This document shows positions 11,178 through 20,763 of a DNA stretch of 64,000 nt, in pieces. Source of the stretch: Cryptomeria japonica (taxonomy: Eukaryota > Streptophyta > Pinopsida > Cupressales > Cupressaceae); assembly GCF_030272615.1 (NCBI RefSeq), contig NC_081408.1, forward strand, positions 400,979,889 through 401,043,888, read 5' to 3'. Under the pieces are notes generated by a model. That model was not told where the DNA came from. It ran no database searches and was given only the letters and a program-made list of their open reading frames with translations. The position numbers were made by a program, and so were the translations under genes. Numbering within the stretch: position 1 is the stretch's first letter; each line of letters begins with the position of its first letter.

Positions 11178-12696
11178 TGATAACTCAATGATGAACAATG
11201 AGTACCAAACCGGTACTGAGAGGGGGGGTGAATCATTATAGACACAACAACTTTTCCTGAACCTGTTTGACTGCAAACAGTGAACTTGACTAGCAATCAC
11301 TAACACCGGTCATAAACCAAAATACTATGTGTTAAGCACAATGAGACTGTGAAAGATATAAACTGGAAACACTTATCTTACCTGACAACCTACACCCTCA
11401 TTTCCACATTATCCTTGTGCATAAATAGGTAATATATCATTAGAAATATAATAACTTGCTAGATCAACATAATTCACCTCTTGACAGAAATCAACAAAGC
11501 ATCAAATGAAAAAGACATCACATATGACACACATATTTTTCACGTGGAAACCCAACTAGGAAAAACCATGGTGGGGAAGAATACCCACAAGCTATTTTTG
11601 AACTCTTTAGAAGTCCGCTCTGTTAGAAGCCTAGTCCGGTTAAAGACTGTTACAACAGGTTCTGTTAGGAACCAATCCTGTTAGAGATCACCCGATTAAG
11701 GGATGGCTAGAATACCCAGTTAAGGGTTAAACCCTGTTAAAGGTTACCTTGTTAGAGGATTTTATGAACTCAATGGCTTTGAGTCACCCTGTTAAAGGGT
11801 TTACAGCAAGCTAGTTAAAGCTACCCTGTTAAGGGATTTTCCAACTGTTGAAGTGATTAGAGATCAACAGGTATTACAATGATCTAGTAATAGCACTCAA
11901 TGCCAGTGCAAACCCACTTTAGTTCCTTTCTTTTGCATACACACTCTGTAGGTATCAACCCTCTTATCCTGTTTGGCAAGAATCATGTATCTTTGCACTT
12001 AGATACACACACAACATTTGCCAACAACTTCAACATGAAACACAACATCAACCTTATAGGAAACAGATAGGTCAGTAACATAAACCCTAAACCCTAAACA
12101 TTTAGGTTGATCAATTTATTCAGTTCAATCCTTACCATTGAACACTTTGCATTTGAATACAACGGTCTTGAACAGATCTCAAGACATTCTCCATCATTCA
12201 TTCTTCACCGCTTCTTGGAGGCGATAACCCATCATGCATTCTCCACCATTTGCAGAGACTTCGCACATTCCTGAGGTAGATAGGATCAATCCCCTTCATG
12301 CGCACAAGGCTGACGTGGCACCACGATCTGATCTCCATTACAATGCTAACTCATCACACAATTCCATCGGTTGAATCACACAGGCTCGAAACACTTCAAC
12401 CAGAAACCTTGAAGCTGAGACTACCATCCGGTAGTCATACCATATTAAACCTTGACAGAAAACATTCCATATACCAGTTCACTTGGACAATCATATTGCT
12501 TCACCTTTTGCACATATACTGGTTCACAACATTATACCGGTTCACTTTGCCAGATGCTTAACTTCAATAAACCGGTTCACTCTTCAACATATTACCAGTT
12601 CACTCTTCAACATATTACTGGTTCATTCTTTCAGCATATTGACATCAATGACAACACAATATCATCATGTCAACATACTCTGCACATATGCCAACA
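11178..12696 (-). repeat. Copia Y 5' LTR
   Basis: This is the partner of 5269-6802, 1,519 bp against 1,534 bp. It holds the same double telo-box (12082-12099) and six copies of an A-C-C-G-G-T-T-C-A-C-like repeat between 12473 and 12640, the last three with a 23-bp period. Many differences from the partner are C/T or G/A. Confidence 0.92.
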
Positions 12697-13087
12697 AATG
12701 CATCCTACTCCTATCCAACATTGGTGGGGTCTGATACTCACAAACCTCCAAGAGATAAAAATCTACTGCATCCAAGTGGTACTCTGGGATAACACCACAA
12801 ATGGGGATCTTCAAGATCCTCCATACATCCAAAAGGGTCATTGTTGCCTTGCCAGTAGGAAGATAGAAGGTGTTATACCGACTGTCCCACCACTCAAATA
12901 AAGTTGTCATCATCGCAGTATGAGCCTATACCCTCGGCGACCTGCCCACATATTGCAATCCTAGAGCAGCTAGCACCTCCAACTCATCACGCCCCAACTC
13001 CTGAAATAAACTCATCGTAGCGGGCCAATGCTCCCTCAAGCCAACGGCCCCATCTCCGTCTGCATCCACCAAACAAATTCATTATGT
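12697..13087 (-). pseudogene. Plant mobile domain (PMD) gene, N-terminal part
   Basis: On the minus strand the frame gives MSLFQELGRDELEVLAALG, a stop, then the PMD N-terminal hallmark TLFEWWDSRYNTFYLPTG followed by MTLLDVWRILKIP. Family members have the pattern W-R-P-E-T-x-T-F-H-L-P-x-G-E-x-T-x-T-L-x-D-V at this point. Removing copia Y and one copy of the target duplication brings this frame into register with the C-terminal part at 5263 and below, so one gene was split. Stops upstream of 13087 limit the reading. The usual PMD start could be near 13015. Confidence 0.78.
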
Positions 13088-13185
13088 CCATGTCCATAAG
13101 TCCTCTTTTACACTATGGAACCAACCATACCCTCATCTTATCCCAAAAATTTTAAAAATAAACCTAACCCTCCCCTTTCAAAGCA

Positions 13186-13400
13186 CACACGCTGATTTAT
13201 CCAGCGCTCGCGCCAAGACTGTGGCACTTGCACCATTCTATAGATGCTTGCGCTAATAGATAAAACTTATCCTCCCGGGCCTCCCTGCAGCCTCCATCAA
13301 CACGAGTGCCCGCATAAACCCTTGAGCACACGCGCTGATGCGCGAGTGCCCGCATCAAAGTGCAATCGCCTGCGCCGAAACGCGGTCACCCGCACTAAAC
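13186..13400. repeat. GC-rich degenerate repeat in element A
   Basis: This GC-rich patch in an AT-rich setting has recurring GCG-C-T and GTGCCCGCA-type words spaced irregularly. It lies between the PMD N-terminal end and the duplicated 3' internal segment. No reading frame with recognisable features is seen. Confidence 0.4.
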
Positions 13401-14031
13401 ATCCCTCCATCCCCCAAAAACTGATTTTACCTAACCCCTCCCAGCGAGTGCCCATGCTATTCGCTAGCACTTGCACTAACCAATGGATGTGCACGCTAAA
13501 ACAATGATCAGTGTGTGTGCCTCGCTAGCTCTATGTCCTAAATTTAGCCCTAATTCTACCCCTACCCTAAAAATTCCAAAAGAGGGAATGGTTCTAATAC
13601 CGGGGGTCCATAGCTAGTGGCTCTGTCGAATCGTTGGATCCTTTTGGCATGATGATCACGGGTAGGAATGCGATCCATCTCTCCTTATGTTCTTCTACGC
13701 TTTGAGTGGCTCCAAGGCTTGTGTGTAACGATGACTCCTCATTGGGCCCTTTCTGGCTTATATGGGCCCCTATGAAGGCCCATTTCCTCCACGGTCTCGC
13801 ATCTTCTATTCTATCTTCTAGTCTTTCTACATCTACTTCCTATTTCTTTCTCACTTATCTCCTCCACTCAAATTCTTTCTTCTTCATTTTTGAGAATTTT
13901 TTCCGTCAATTTTTTCAACAAAATTCTCAAGGGGGCATACACCTCCCACGCTTTATGCTAGGGCATCTATCTCTTCTTATTCTATTTTCTACCCATCGCC
14001 AAATTTTTTGCTGCATAAAAGAGGGGGAAAA
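13390..14031 (+). repeat. Element A 3' internal segment, copy 1
   Basis: About 640 bp that recur at 15288-15938 with scattered substitutions. Both copies end in a purine tract (AAAAGAGGGGGAAAA here, 14017-14031) directly before TGTAGACAC. The segment has no convincing coding content. The open frame at 13706-14044 is not supported, although a frame with a similar beginning is open in copy 2. Confidence 0.75.
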
Positions 14032-15287
14032 TGTAGACACTTAAAATTAATTATTTTAATTATTTTTAAATTCCTGACATAATTAATTTATTAATTATGC
14101 CAAATTTTAATTCTCCTCAATATTAATTAATTATAATTAATATTGTCACTATAGTCTATGATTGATTTATTTAATAAATCAATCCCCTTTTATTATTCTA
14201 AAAATCTCCAATATTAAATCTTCTCAAAATCCTCCTCTTAGTTAACCTAAGTGATTCCTACAAATCACCTTTTCCTAATCCATCATTAACCTAATAAATT
14301 CTTCTAGAAACTCCCTAAGCTCACTTAACATTATTCTTCTAATTTTTAATTCCCTCCACTCATTCTCTCTCCTAGTCAAATCCTCCTACAAATCTTATCT
14401 ACCCTAATCCCACCTAATCTTTCCTCTAATCCCTCTCCTAATGAGTTGCTAGTGGCTAAACATCATGATTAGCCACAAAGTCAACTCCTTGTCCCTTCCA
14501 TCCAACCACTCTCCTTAAATTCCCTTTTCCTAGGTAAATGTGAGATTTTCAAAATCTCACATTCCTCTAGACATCTCATCTTCCAAGGAATTTTTAATTC
14601 CTCCTTATTCCTCCAATCCCCATGAACCTCCCTTTTTGAAGAAGTTTTAGTTCTTCCTCTCCATCCCTCAAGAAATGTCCCATCCCTTGCTCTTCTCAAG
14701 GCACATTGGGAAGTCTTCCCAATGTACCTTGAGGAGTGTGGAGACAATAAATGTCTTTAAGGCATATCTCTTGGTCTCCACACCTCCTCTTGGGCCTTGT
14801 GTTGGCTCACAAGGAATCCCGACCCTCCATCTTGGGTTAATCTTAGCCCTTCATTTCTTCTCCTCTCTCCCTATAAATTAAGGACTCCATCCCCTCACAT
14901 ATCATCTCCAATTTTAGCAAGTTCATGCTATTAGTTTGTGCCTAGGAAACCATATTTGCATCCTCACCATGCCAAAATTATCCTTCATCCATACTTAGTC
15001 ATATTATCCATCCCATCCCTCAATCCATTTTATCCATTTGTGCACAATGTTGGAGAGCCAACCACATCAAGCAATCTAGGAGCAAATCGACATCATGTTG
15101 GAGGCATTTGGGCACTTCAACTTCATCCAAGCTCCATCTAAGGAAGAAGGTAAAGGTTGTAAGGTATAAGCATTTATCTTCATGTTTTTATGTGATTTGA
15201 TTTATGCTTTTATGGTTTATATGTTTTTATGTTTTGGGTTTGCATATTAACAATCCAAATCCACCTTCCACTCTTTTCCCCTCTTCA
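14032..15287 (+). repeat. Element A LTR, copy 1
   Basis: TGTAGACACTTAAAATTAA to CCCCTCTTCA, 1,256 bp. The first 130 bp are AT-rich and contain inverted repeats built on TAATTA. A TATA box (CTATAAATTA) lies at 14871-14880. It matches 15939-17211 nearly throughout, including the downstream block around GGAAGAAGGTAAAGG. Confidence 0.82.
14871..14880 (+). promoter_or_regulatory. TATA box in element A LTR copy 1
   Basis: CTATAAATTA after a pyrimidine-rich TCTCTCC stretch. The same box is at 16791-16800 in LTR copy 2 with one base changed. Confidence 0.55.
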
Positions 15288-15938
15288 TTCTGACATGCGC
15301 TAAACATCCCCCCATCCCCCAAAAACCTTCTTTACCTAACCCCTCCCAGTGAGCATCCACGCTATTCACTAGTGCTCACACTAACCAACAGATGCGCATG
15401 CTGAAACAATGATCAGCGCATGTGCTTTGCTAGGTCTATGCCCTAAATTTTGCCCTAATTCTACCCCTACTCTGAAAATTCCAAAAGAGGGAATGGTCTT
15501 ACATACCAGTGGTCCATAGCTAGTGGGTCTGTCGAACCGTCGGATCCTCTCGGCGCGATGATCACGGGTAGGAATGTGATCCATCTCTCCTTATATTCTT
15601 TTACACTCTAAGTGACTCCAAGGCTTGTGTGTAACAATGAATCCTCATTGGGCCCTTTGCGTCTTATATGGGCCCTTGTGAGGGCCCATTTCCTTCGCGG
15701 TCTCGCATCTTCTATTCTATCTTCTAGTCTTTCTACATCTACTTCCTATTTATTTCTCACTTATCTCCTCCACTCAAATTCTTTCTTCTTTATTTTCAAG
15801 AATTGTTTCATCAATTTTGTTTTGACAAAATTCTCGAGGGGGCATACACCTCCCATGCTTTATGCTGGGGCATCTATCTCTTCTTCTTCTATCTTCTACC
15901 CATCGCCAAATTTGTTGTTGCGTAAAAGAGGGGCAAAA
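15288..15938 (+). repeat. Element A 3' internal segment, copy 2
   Basis: A 651-bp segment lying directly between the two LTRs. It matches copy 1 from the TAAACATCCC block onward and ends in the purine tract AAAAGAGGGGCAAAA before LTR copy 2. There is no primer-binding site after the LTR end at 15287, so this is not a normal 5' LTR junction. Confidence 0.75.
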
Positions 15939-17211
15939 TGTAGACACTTAAAAATAATTATTTTAATTATTTTTAAATTTATGACAATATTATTTATTAA
16001 TTATGCCAAATTTTAATTCTCCTCAATATTAATTAATTATAATTAATATTGTCACTATAGTCTGTGATTGATTTATTTAATAAATCAACCCCCTTTTATT
16101 CTTCTAAAAATACCCAATATTAAATCTTCTCAAAATCCTCCTCTTAACTAATTAATTTCAATTAATTAGTTAACCCAAGTGATTCCTACAAATCACCTTT
16201 TCCTAATCCATCATTAACCTAATAAATTCTTCTAGAAACTCCCTAAGCTCACTTAACATTATTCTTCTGATTTTTAATTCCCTCCATCCATTCTCTCTCC
16301 TAGTCAAATCCTCCTACAAATCTTATCTACCCTAATCCCACCTAATCTTTCCTCTAATCCCTCTCCTAATGAGTTGCTAGTGTCTAATCATCATGATTAG
16401 CCACAAAGTCAACTCCTTGTCCCTACCATCCAACCACTCTCCTTAAAATCCCTTTTCCTAGGTGAATGTGAAAATCTCACATTCCTCTAGGCATCTCATC
16501 TTCAAAGGAATTTTTAATTCCTCCTTATTCCTCCAATCCCCATGAACCTCTTTTTTTGAAGAATTTTTAATTCTTCCTCTCCAACCCTCAAGAAATGTCC
16601 CATCCCTTGCTCTTCTTAAGGCACATTGGGAAGTATTCCCAATGTACCTTGAGGAGTGTGGAGACAAGAAATGTCTTTAAGGCATATCTCTTGGTCTCCA
16701 CACCTCCTCTTGGGCCTTGTGTGGGCTCACAAGGAATCCTGACCCTCCGTCTTGGGTTAATCCTAGCCCTTCATTTCTTCTCCTCTCTCCCTATAAATTG
16801 AGGACTCCATCCCCTCACATATCATCTCCAATTTTAGCAAGTTCATGCTATTAGTTTGTGCCTAGGAAATGATATTTGCATCCTCACCATGCCAAAATTA
16901 TCCTTCATCCATACTTAGTCATATTATCCATCCCATCCCTCAATCCATTTTATCCATTTGTGCACAATGTTGGAGAGCCAACCACATCAAGCAATCTAGG
17001 AGCAAATCGACATCACGTTGGAGGCATTTGGGTGCACTTCGACTTAATCCAAGCTCCATCTGAGGAAGAAGGTAAAGGTTGTAAGGTATAAGCATTTATC
17101 TTCATGTTTTTATGTGATTTTATTTATGCTTTTATGGTTTTATATGTTTTTTATGTTTTTGGTTTGCATATTAACAAACCAAATCCACCTTCCACTCTTT
17201 TCCCCTCTTCA
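15939..17211 (+). repeat. Element A LTR, copy 2
   Basis: TGTAGACACTTAAAAATAA to CCCCTCTTCA, 1,273 bp, with a TATA box at 16791-16800. It contains an extra TAATTAATTTCAATTAATTAG palindrome-like block near 16147 that copy 1 lacks. The right flank is immediately PMD sequence. Confidence 0.82.
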
Positions 17212-17480
17212 GTGATCATAAACAACTCTATCTCCATGAATGGGAATATGCAATATCTGTCAGACATCCTCTAAAGTAATAGATGCCTCATCGGTAGGAA
17301 GATGGAATTACACATCTCAGAATGCCACCGCTCAACTAATGCAGTGACGAAGGCCCTATCAGCCATAATCTCTGGCAAATACAATACATGATACAATCCC
17401 AAATGTCAGATGTGAGCAACCTACTCATCGAGTACCTGATCTCAAAGATTGGGACCACTGGGTCTACTTTGTCGATAGTA
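17212..17480 (-). pseudogene. Second plant mobile domain fragment (N-terminal)
   Basis: The minus strand gives LGLYHVLYLPEIMADRAF followed by VTALVERWHSEMCNSI, the PMD N-terminal signature. One frame later it gives HLPTDEASITLEDV, a stop, then QILHIPIHGD. A single-base frameshift lies between the two parts. The fragment differs clearly from the copy at 12697-13087, so it is a separate gene copy and not a duplicate of the same insertion. It is cut at 17212 by the LTR of element A. It lies about 950 bp upstream of the polypurine tract of element B, in antisense. Confidence 0.72.
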
Positions 17481-18425
17481 TAGCACTCCTATGTTCTCCT
17501 GTACAATAAAAAATGATGAAAATGTTAGATACCATACAACACGATGAAAATTCATTATACGCATGACAAGAAGAACAACTCCTTACAATGATTGTGTGAC
17601 ATTTACAGAGAATGCAGTACATTTAAAGTGAATGTGTTACATTTAAAGTGAATGTGTAACAATTACCACTCATATGTGACAATGTAAACCAATGCATAAA
17701 CAAACAAACTTATGTGTAACACTTAATACCTATGTGTATCACTTATACTATTGCGGTATATTTAGGGCTAATGCATAACATGTAAAGCTAATGCGTAAAA
17801 ATCGACAAGTGTGTGCGTAAAGCTTAAGAAACCAGGACTTTGAAAAAAATTGGAAAAAAATGACAAAAAAAGGCAACAAATTGAGCAAAATTTTGGATAC
17901 ATACCATGTCGCCCGTCCCTAGTGGTCTCTAATATGAACCTACTCACTCAGACAAGTGTTGTTGTGCTCTAATGCCAGCCATGGTGATCAAACACTCATA
18001 GGAAAGCACTAGACTCACAATGAACTCCAAGAACTCAAAACAATGCAAATGACCAAATGAAAGGTCAAAATCACTATTTATAGCTCAAAATTAGGGTTTC
18101 CTCACTCTAATGGTCGTGGTCCCCCTGAACTTCAAAACACTTGTAGGCTAGTCAAACTGACTCGAAATCGTATGAAACTTCACACGATTTCTCACTACCG
18201 TGATATCGAAAAAAAGGTCTTGGTTTCATAATTTTTTGACCACTTTTTTCGAGGGGGCATATTTACACCCTAAGGATCATCAGGGCATACATTTTTCATT
18301 TTCTTTGAAACAAAGTCGGAATCAGGGCATAAATTTTTATTTTCTTTGAAACAAAGTCAGAATCAGGGCATACTAGGGCATAAATTTTTCATTTTCTTTG
18401 AAACAAAGTTGTTCTGACATTGTCT
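17481..18425 (+). other. Element B 3' internal region, non-coding
   Basis: No supported coding region. It holds short repeats of about 20 bp around ACATTTAAAGTGAATGTG (17607-17670) and related words up to 17780. It also holds three copies of a 45-55 bp unit (18275-18412, core CAGGGCATAAATTTTT and TTTCTTTGAAACAAAGT). The region links the PMD fragment to the polypurine tract, as in element A. Confidence 0.6.
18275..18412. repeat. Tandem repeat, three units of about 45-55 bp
   Basis: Each unit contains AGGGCATA, then A-T-rich TTTTTCATTTTC, then TTTGAAACAAAGT. TTTGAAACAAA is nearly palindromic. The third unit has an inserted second AGGGCATA. Confidence 0.75.
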
Positions 18426-18439
18426 CAAAGAGGGGCAAA
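18426..18439 (+). other. Element B polypurine tract
   Basis: CAAAGAGGGGCAAA directly before TGTAGACACC. It is almost identical to the tracts of element A. Confidence 0.7.
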
Positions 18440-19538
18440 TGTAGACACCTAAAAATGTCTCATTGATCATGTACTAATTATTCCTCTAATAAATTAAATA
18501 ATTATTTAATTATTTAATTAAGTTAATTAATCTTATTCTTCTAATTTCATATTTCTTCAATAATCTTACTAATTATTTCAATTTAAATTCTATCATCGTT
18601 TAATCATTTAAACCATTTTCTAATGATTAATTAAATATTTATTATTTAATTAAATATTTATTATTTAATTAATTATGATTTTAATCTTTCAATTTAAATA
18701 ATCTTTATTATTTAAATAAATTTATTCTCAATTTCTATTTCTAATCAATTAATTATTAACCCTCTTCTAAATATTAGTTTAATATTTATTATTTAATTAG
18801 TTATGATTTTAATCTTTTAATTTAAATAATCTTTATTATTTAATTAAATTCAATTTTTAAGAATTAAATAGTTTCTTTAAATTATTTAATTAGCTAATTA
18901 ACTCTTGTAATTCTAATTCCAAATCCCCAAATTCTAATTTCGTCTAATTTCATTAATTCTCTAAATTCAAATTCATATTCTTCTAATTTCATCTAAATTC
19001 AAATATATGTGCATGGTTTCAAAAATCAAATTGAAAATCAAAGTCAAGTTCTAAATATATTCAAATAACAAATTGAATTTCAAATAAATTCAATATTTGA
19101 ATTAAATCCCATGCAAAGATTAAATTGAAAATCAAAGTCAAAGTGCAAGCACATGCTGAATTAATTAATTAATTAATTAAATCATTATCTTTCCAATCTC
19201 TATTTAGATCTTCCACTTTCTTTTTTCCAAAAAGCTTTCAATCAGTTAACTATTCCATCTATTTTAATTAATTATTTCAATTAATTGATTGATTGCATCA
19301 TTCTTTAATTATCCTCGAATCATTCTTTTTCTATCTTTCAATCAACTTTTTTTTCTCAATCAGTTAACTCAATTAAATATTCAATCAATTATGTTCCACC
19401 TCCAAATCAGAACTCAAACTATCAATCAGCATGTGAGCTCACCTGAGTTCCACCTCTTGAACATTATGTTCCACCTCTCAATCAATCCTCTCCAATAATC
19501 TATAGATTGAGCATTCAATCTCCACTTTTAGAATCATG
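18440..19538 (+). repeat. Element B 3' LTR, left part
   Basis: It starts TGTAGACACCTAAAAATG after the polypurine tract and continues as AT-rich sequence rich in TTAATTAA-type inverted repeats. Copia element N1 inserted at 19538. The remainder probably continues at 27338-27580, after the right copy of the target duplication TCATG. No coding content. Confidence 0.65.
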
Positions 19539-20713
19539 TGTTGACATTTTTTATGTTTATGTTGTGATTGTCATTGATGGACACACACTTGTATTGAGAT
19601 CCCCTTTATATGTATGAGCTCATGCTCAACCGGTATTTGTTCCAACTGGTATGTTGTATTCTAGTCTTTAAACTAGTGGTGATTTTGCAGAATGTGTTTC
19701 CTGGTTTGAAGCGGCATGTCGACCCCAAGCGGTTCGCAGATCACAAGTGGTATGAGGAAGCAAAGAGGCACAACACATTCTTACCAGTCTTCATTTTTGT
19801 CAAACCGGCAACCGGCATTTTGTATGAACCGGTAACACTCTATGATGAGTTACCAACCGGCATTTTGTGATGAGTTACCAATCCACCGATTGTTTGATAG
19901 TGCCAACACATTGACGGTGATTCTTGTGTCGTGTTACTGAGTATGTCTAGATTCACTGAACCTAGGAAATTATAATGTAATCCTATTGGACCAACATGAA
20001 ATCAGATTCCTTTAAAAGGACATCATGTCTAGGTTTTTTTAAGTTGTTGAAGAAGTTGCGAATAGGGTTTATGTTGAGCTAGGGTTTAAGGTGGAAGTGG
20101 AGAGCAATCTTATTAGAGAAGATCGAGTTGTAACTGAGAGAGATAGAGGAGACTGAAGTAATGTTGGAATGCATTAGCTATGAGCAATACTGGATCTAAC
20201 CAAGCAATTTGTGCTAGTAGATAGATCAAACACTTGTTGATTACTCACATCTTTGACAAGTTTGTAGCCCTTAACCGGGTAGGCCTCAAAGCCTTTGTAA
20301 AATCCTCTAACAAGGTGGTTCACACATTGGAATCTAAAATCCTCTAACAAGGTAGTCTTTAATCGGACTTATCTCCTAACAGAGATTGAGATTCCTAACA
20401 GGATCTGTTCTAGTGAAGAACATTGTAAGACCTTAACTGGTCTGACCTTAACCGGTCTGGTTTCTATTCTGCAGATAGTGACTTGTGAGTTCCATCTCAC
20501 CATGGTTTTTCCCAGTTGGGTTTCCACGTCAAATATCTTGTGTTATGGTTGTATTGCTTTTGTGGGTGAATGTTTTATTCGCATTTTGGTTTTTATGTGT
20601 GATAATCGGTTTGATTGTCAGACTGCTTTACCGGTTTATCTTTAGACTGTGTAAGTGTTTTAGTGCAAATATTTTTGGCATACTAATTCACCCCCCCCTC
20701 TTAGTATTCATCA
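19539..20713 (+). repeat. N1 5' LTR
   Basis: TGTTGACATTT to GTATTCATCA, 1,175 bp, matched by 26162-27332. It holds several ACCGG words in U3, AGGGTTTA words at 20073-20098, the conserved R/U5 block TTTCCACGTCAAA (near 20521) and the C-tract ATTCACCCCCCCC just before the end. Confidence 0.93.
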
Positions 20714-20715
20714 AT

Positions 20716-20728
20716 TGGTATCAGAGCC
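20716..20728 (+). other. N1 primer-binding site
   Basis: TGGTATCAGAGCC, two bases after the 5' LTR, complementary to the 3' end of plant initiator tRNA-Met. Confidence 0.92.
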
Positions 20729-20763
20729 AACCTTTCTATAAGTTTAACCATTTGGAAAGAGAT

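Larger units (their letters stand above)
5269..12696 (-). mobile_element. Copia Y: full-length Ty1/copia element
   Basis: This is a complete Ty1/copia element on the minus strand. Two LTRs of about 1.5 kb have termini TGTTGGCA...TTATCA (element sense). There is a tRNA-Met-type primer site, gag-protease-integrase-RT-RNase H in copia order, and a polypurine tract. Flanking target sequences are AATGT (5264-5268) and AATGC (12697-12701), a 5-bp duplication with one C/T difference. It sits inside the PMD pseudogene. The coding region has several stops and frameshifts. Multiple polypurine tracts before the 3' LTR recall the Sirevirus group, but that assignment is an inference. Confidence 0.92.
13088..17211 (+). 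mobile_element. Gypsy element A: 3' end present twice in tandem
   Basis: The order is 3' internal sequence (about 13390-14031), LTR (14032-15287), the same 3' internal sequence again (15288-15938) and LTR again (15939-17211). Each LTR is preceded by a purine tract and starts TGTAGACACTTAAAA. No gag or pol is present between the LTRs. The arrangement fits unequal recombination, or a large internal deletion in tandem elements. The antisense PMD pseudogene to the left is probably internal to the same element. The right end abuts a second PMD fragment, into which element A appears to have inserted. Confidence 0.72.

Noticed and set aside
13706-16016. Paired ORFs at 13706-14044 and 15612-16016 as a conserved small protein
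   Set aside because: They lie in the duplicated 3' internal segment, run into the LTR and read as Ser/Phe-rich low complexity; the similarity is explained by the DNA duplication.
14481-16667. Similar small ORFs in the two element A LTRs (for example 14481-14747 and 16458-16667, minus)
   Set aside because: Same LTR sequence duplicated; no domain and frames differ in extent.
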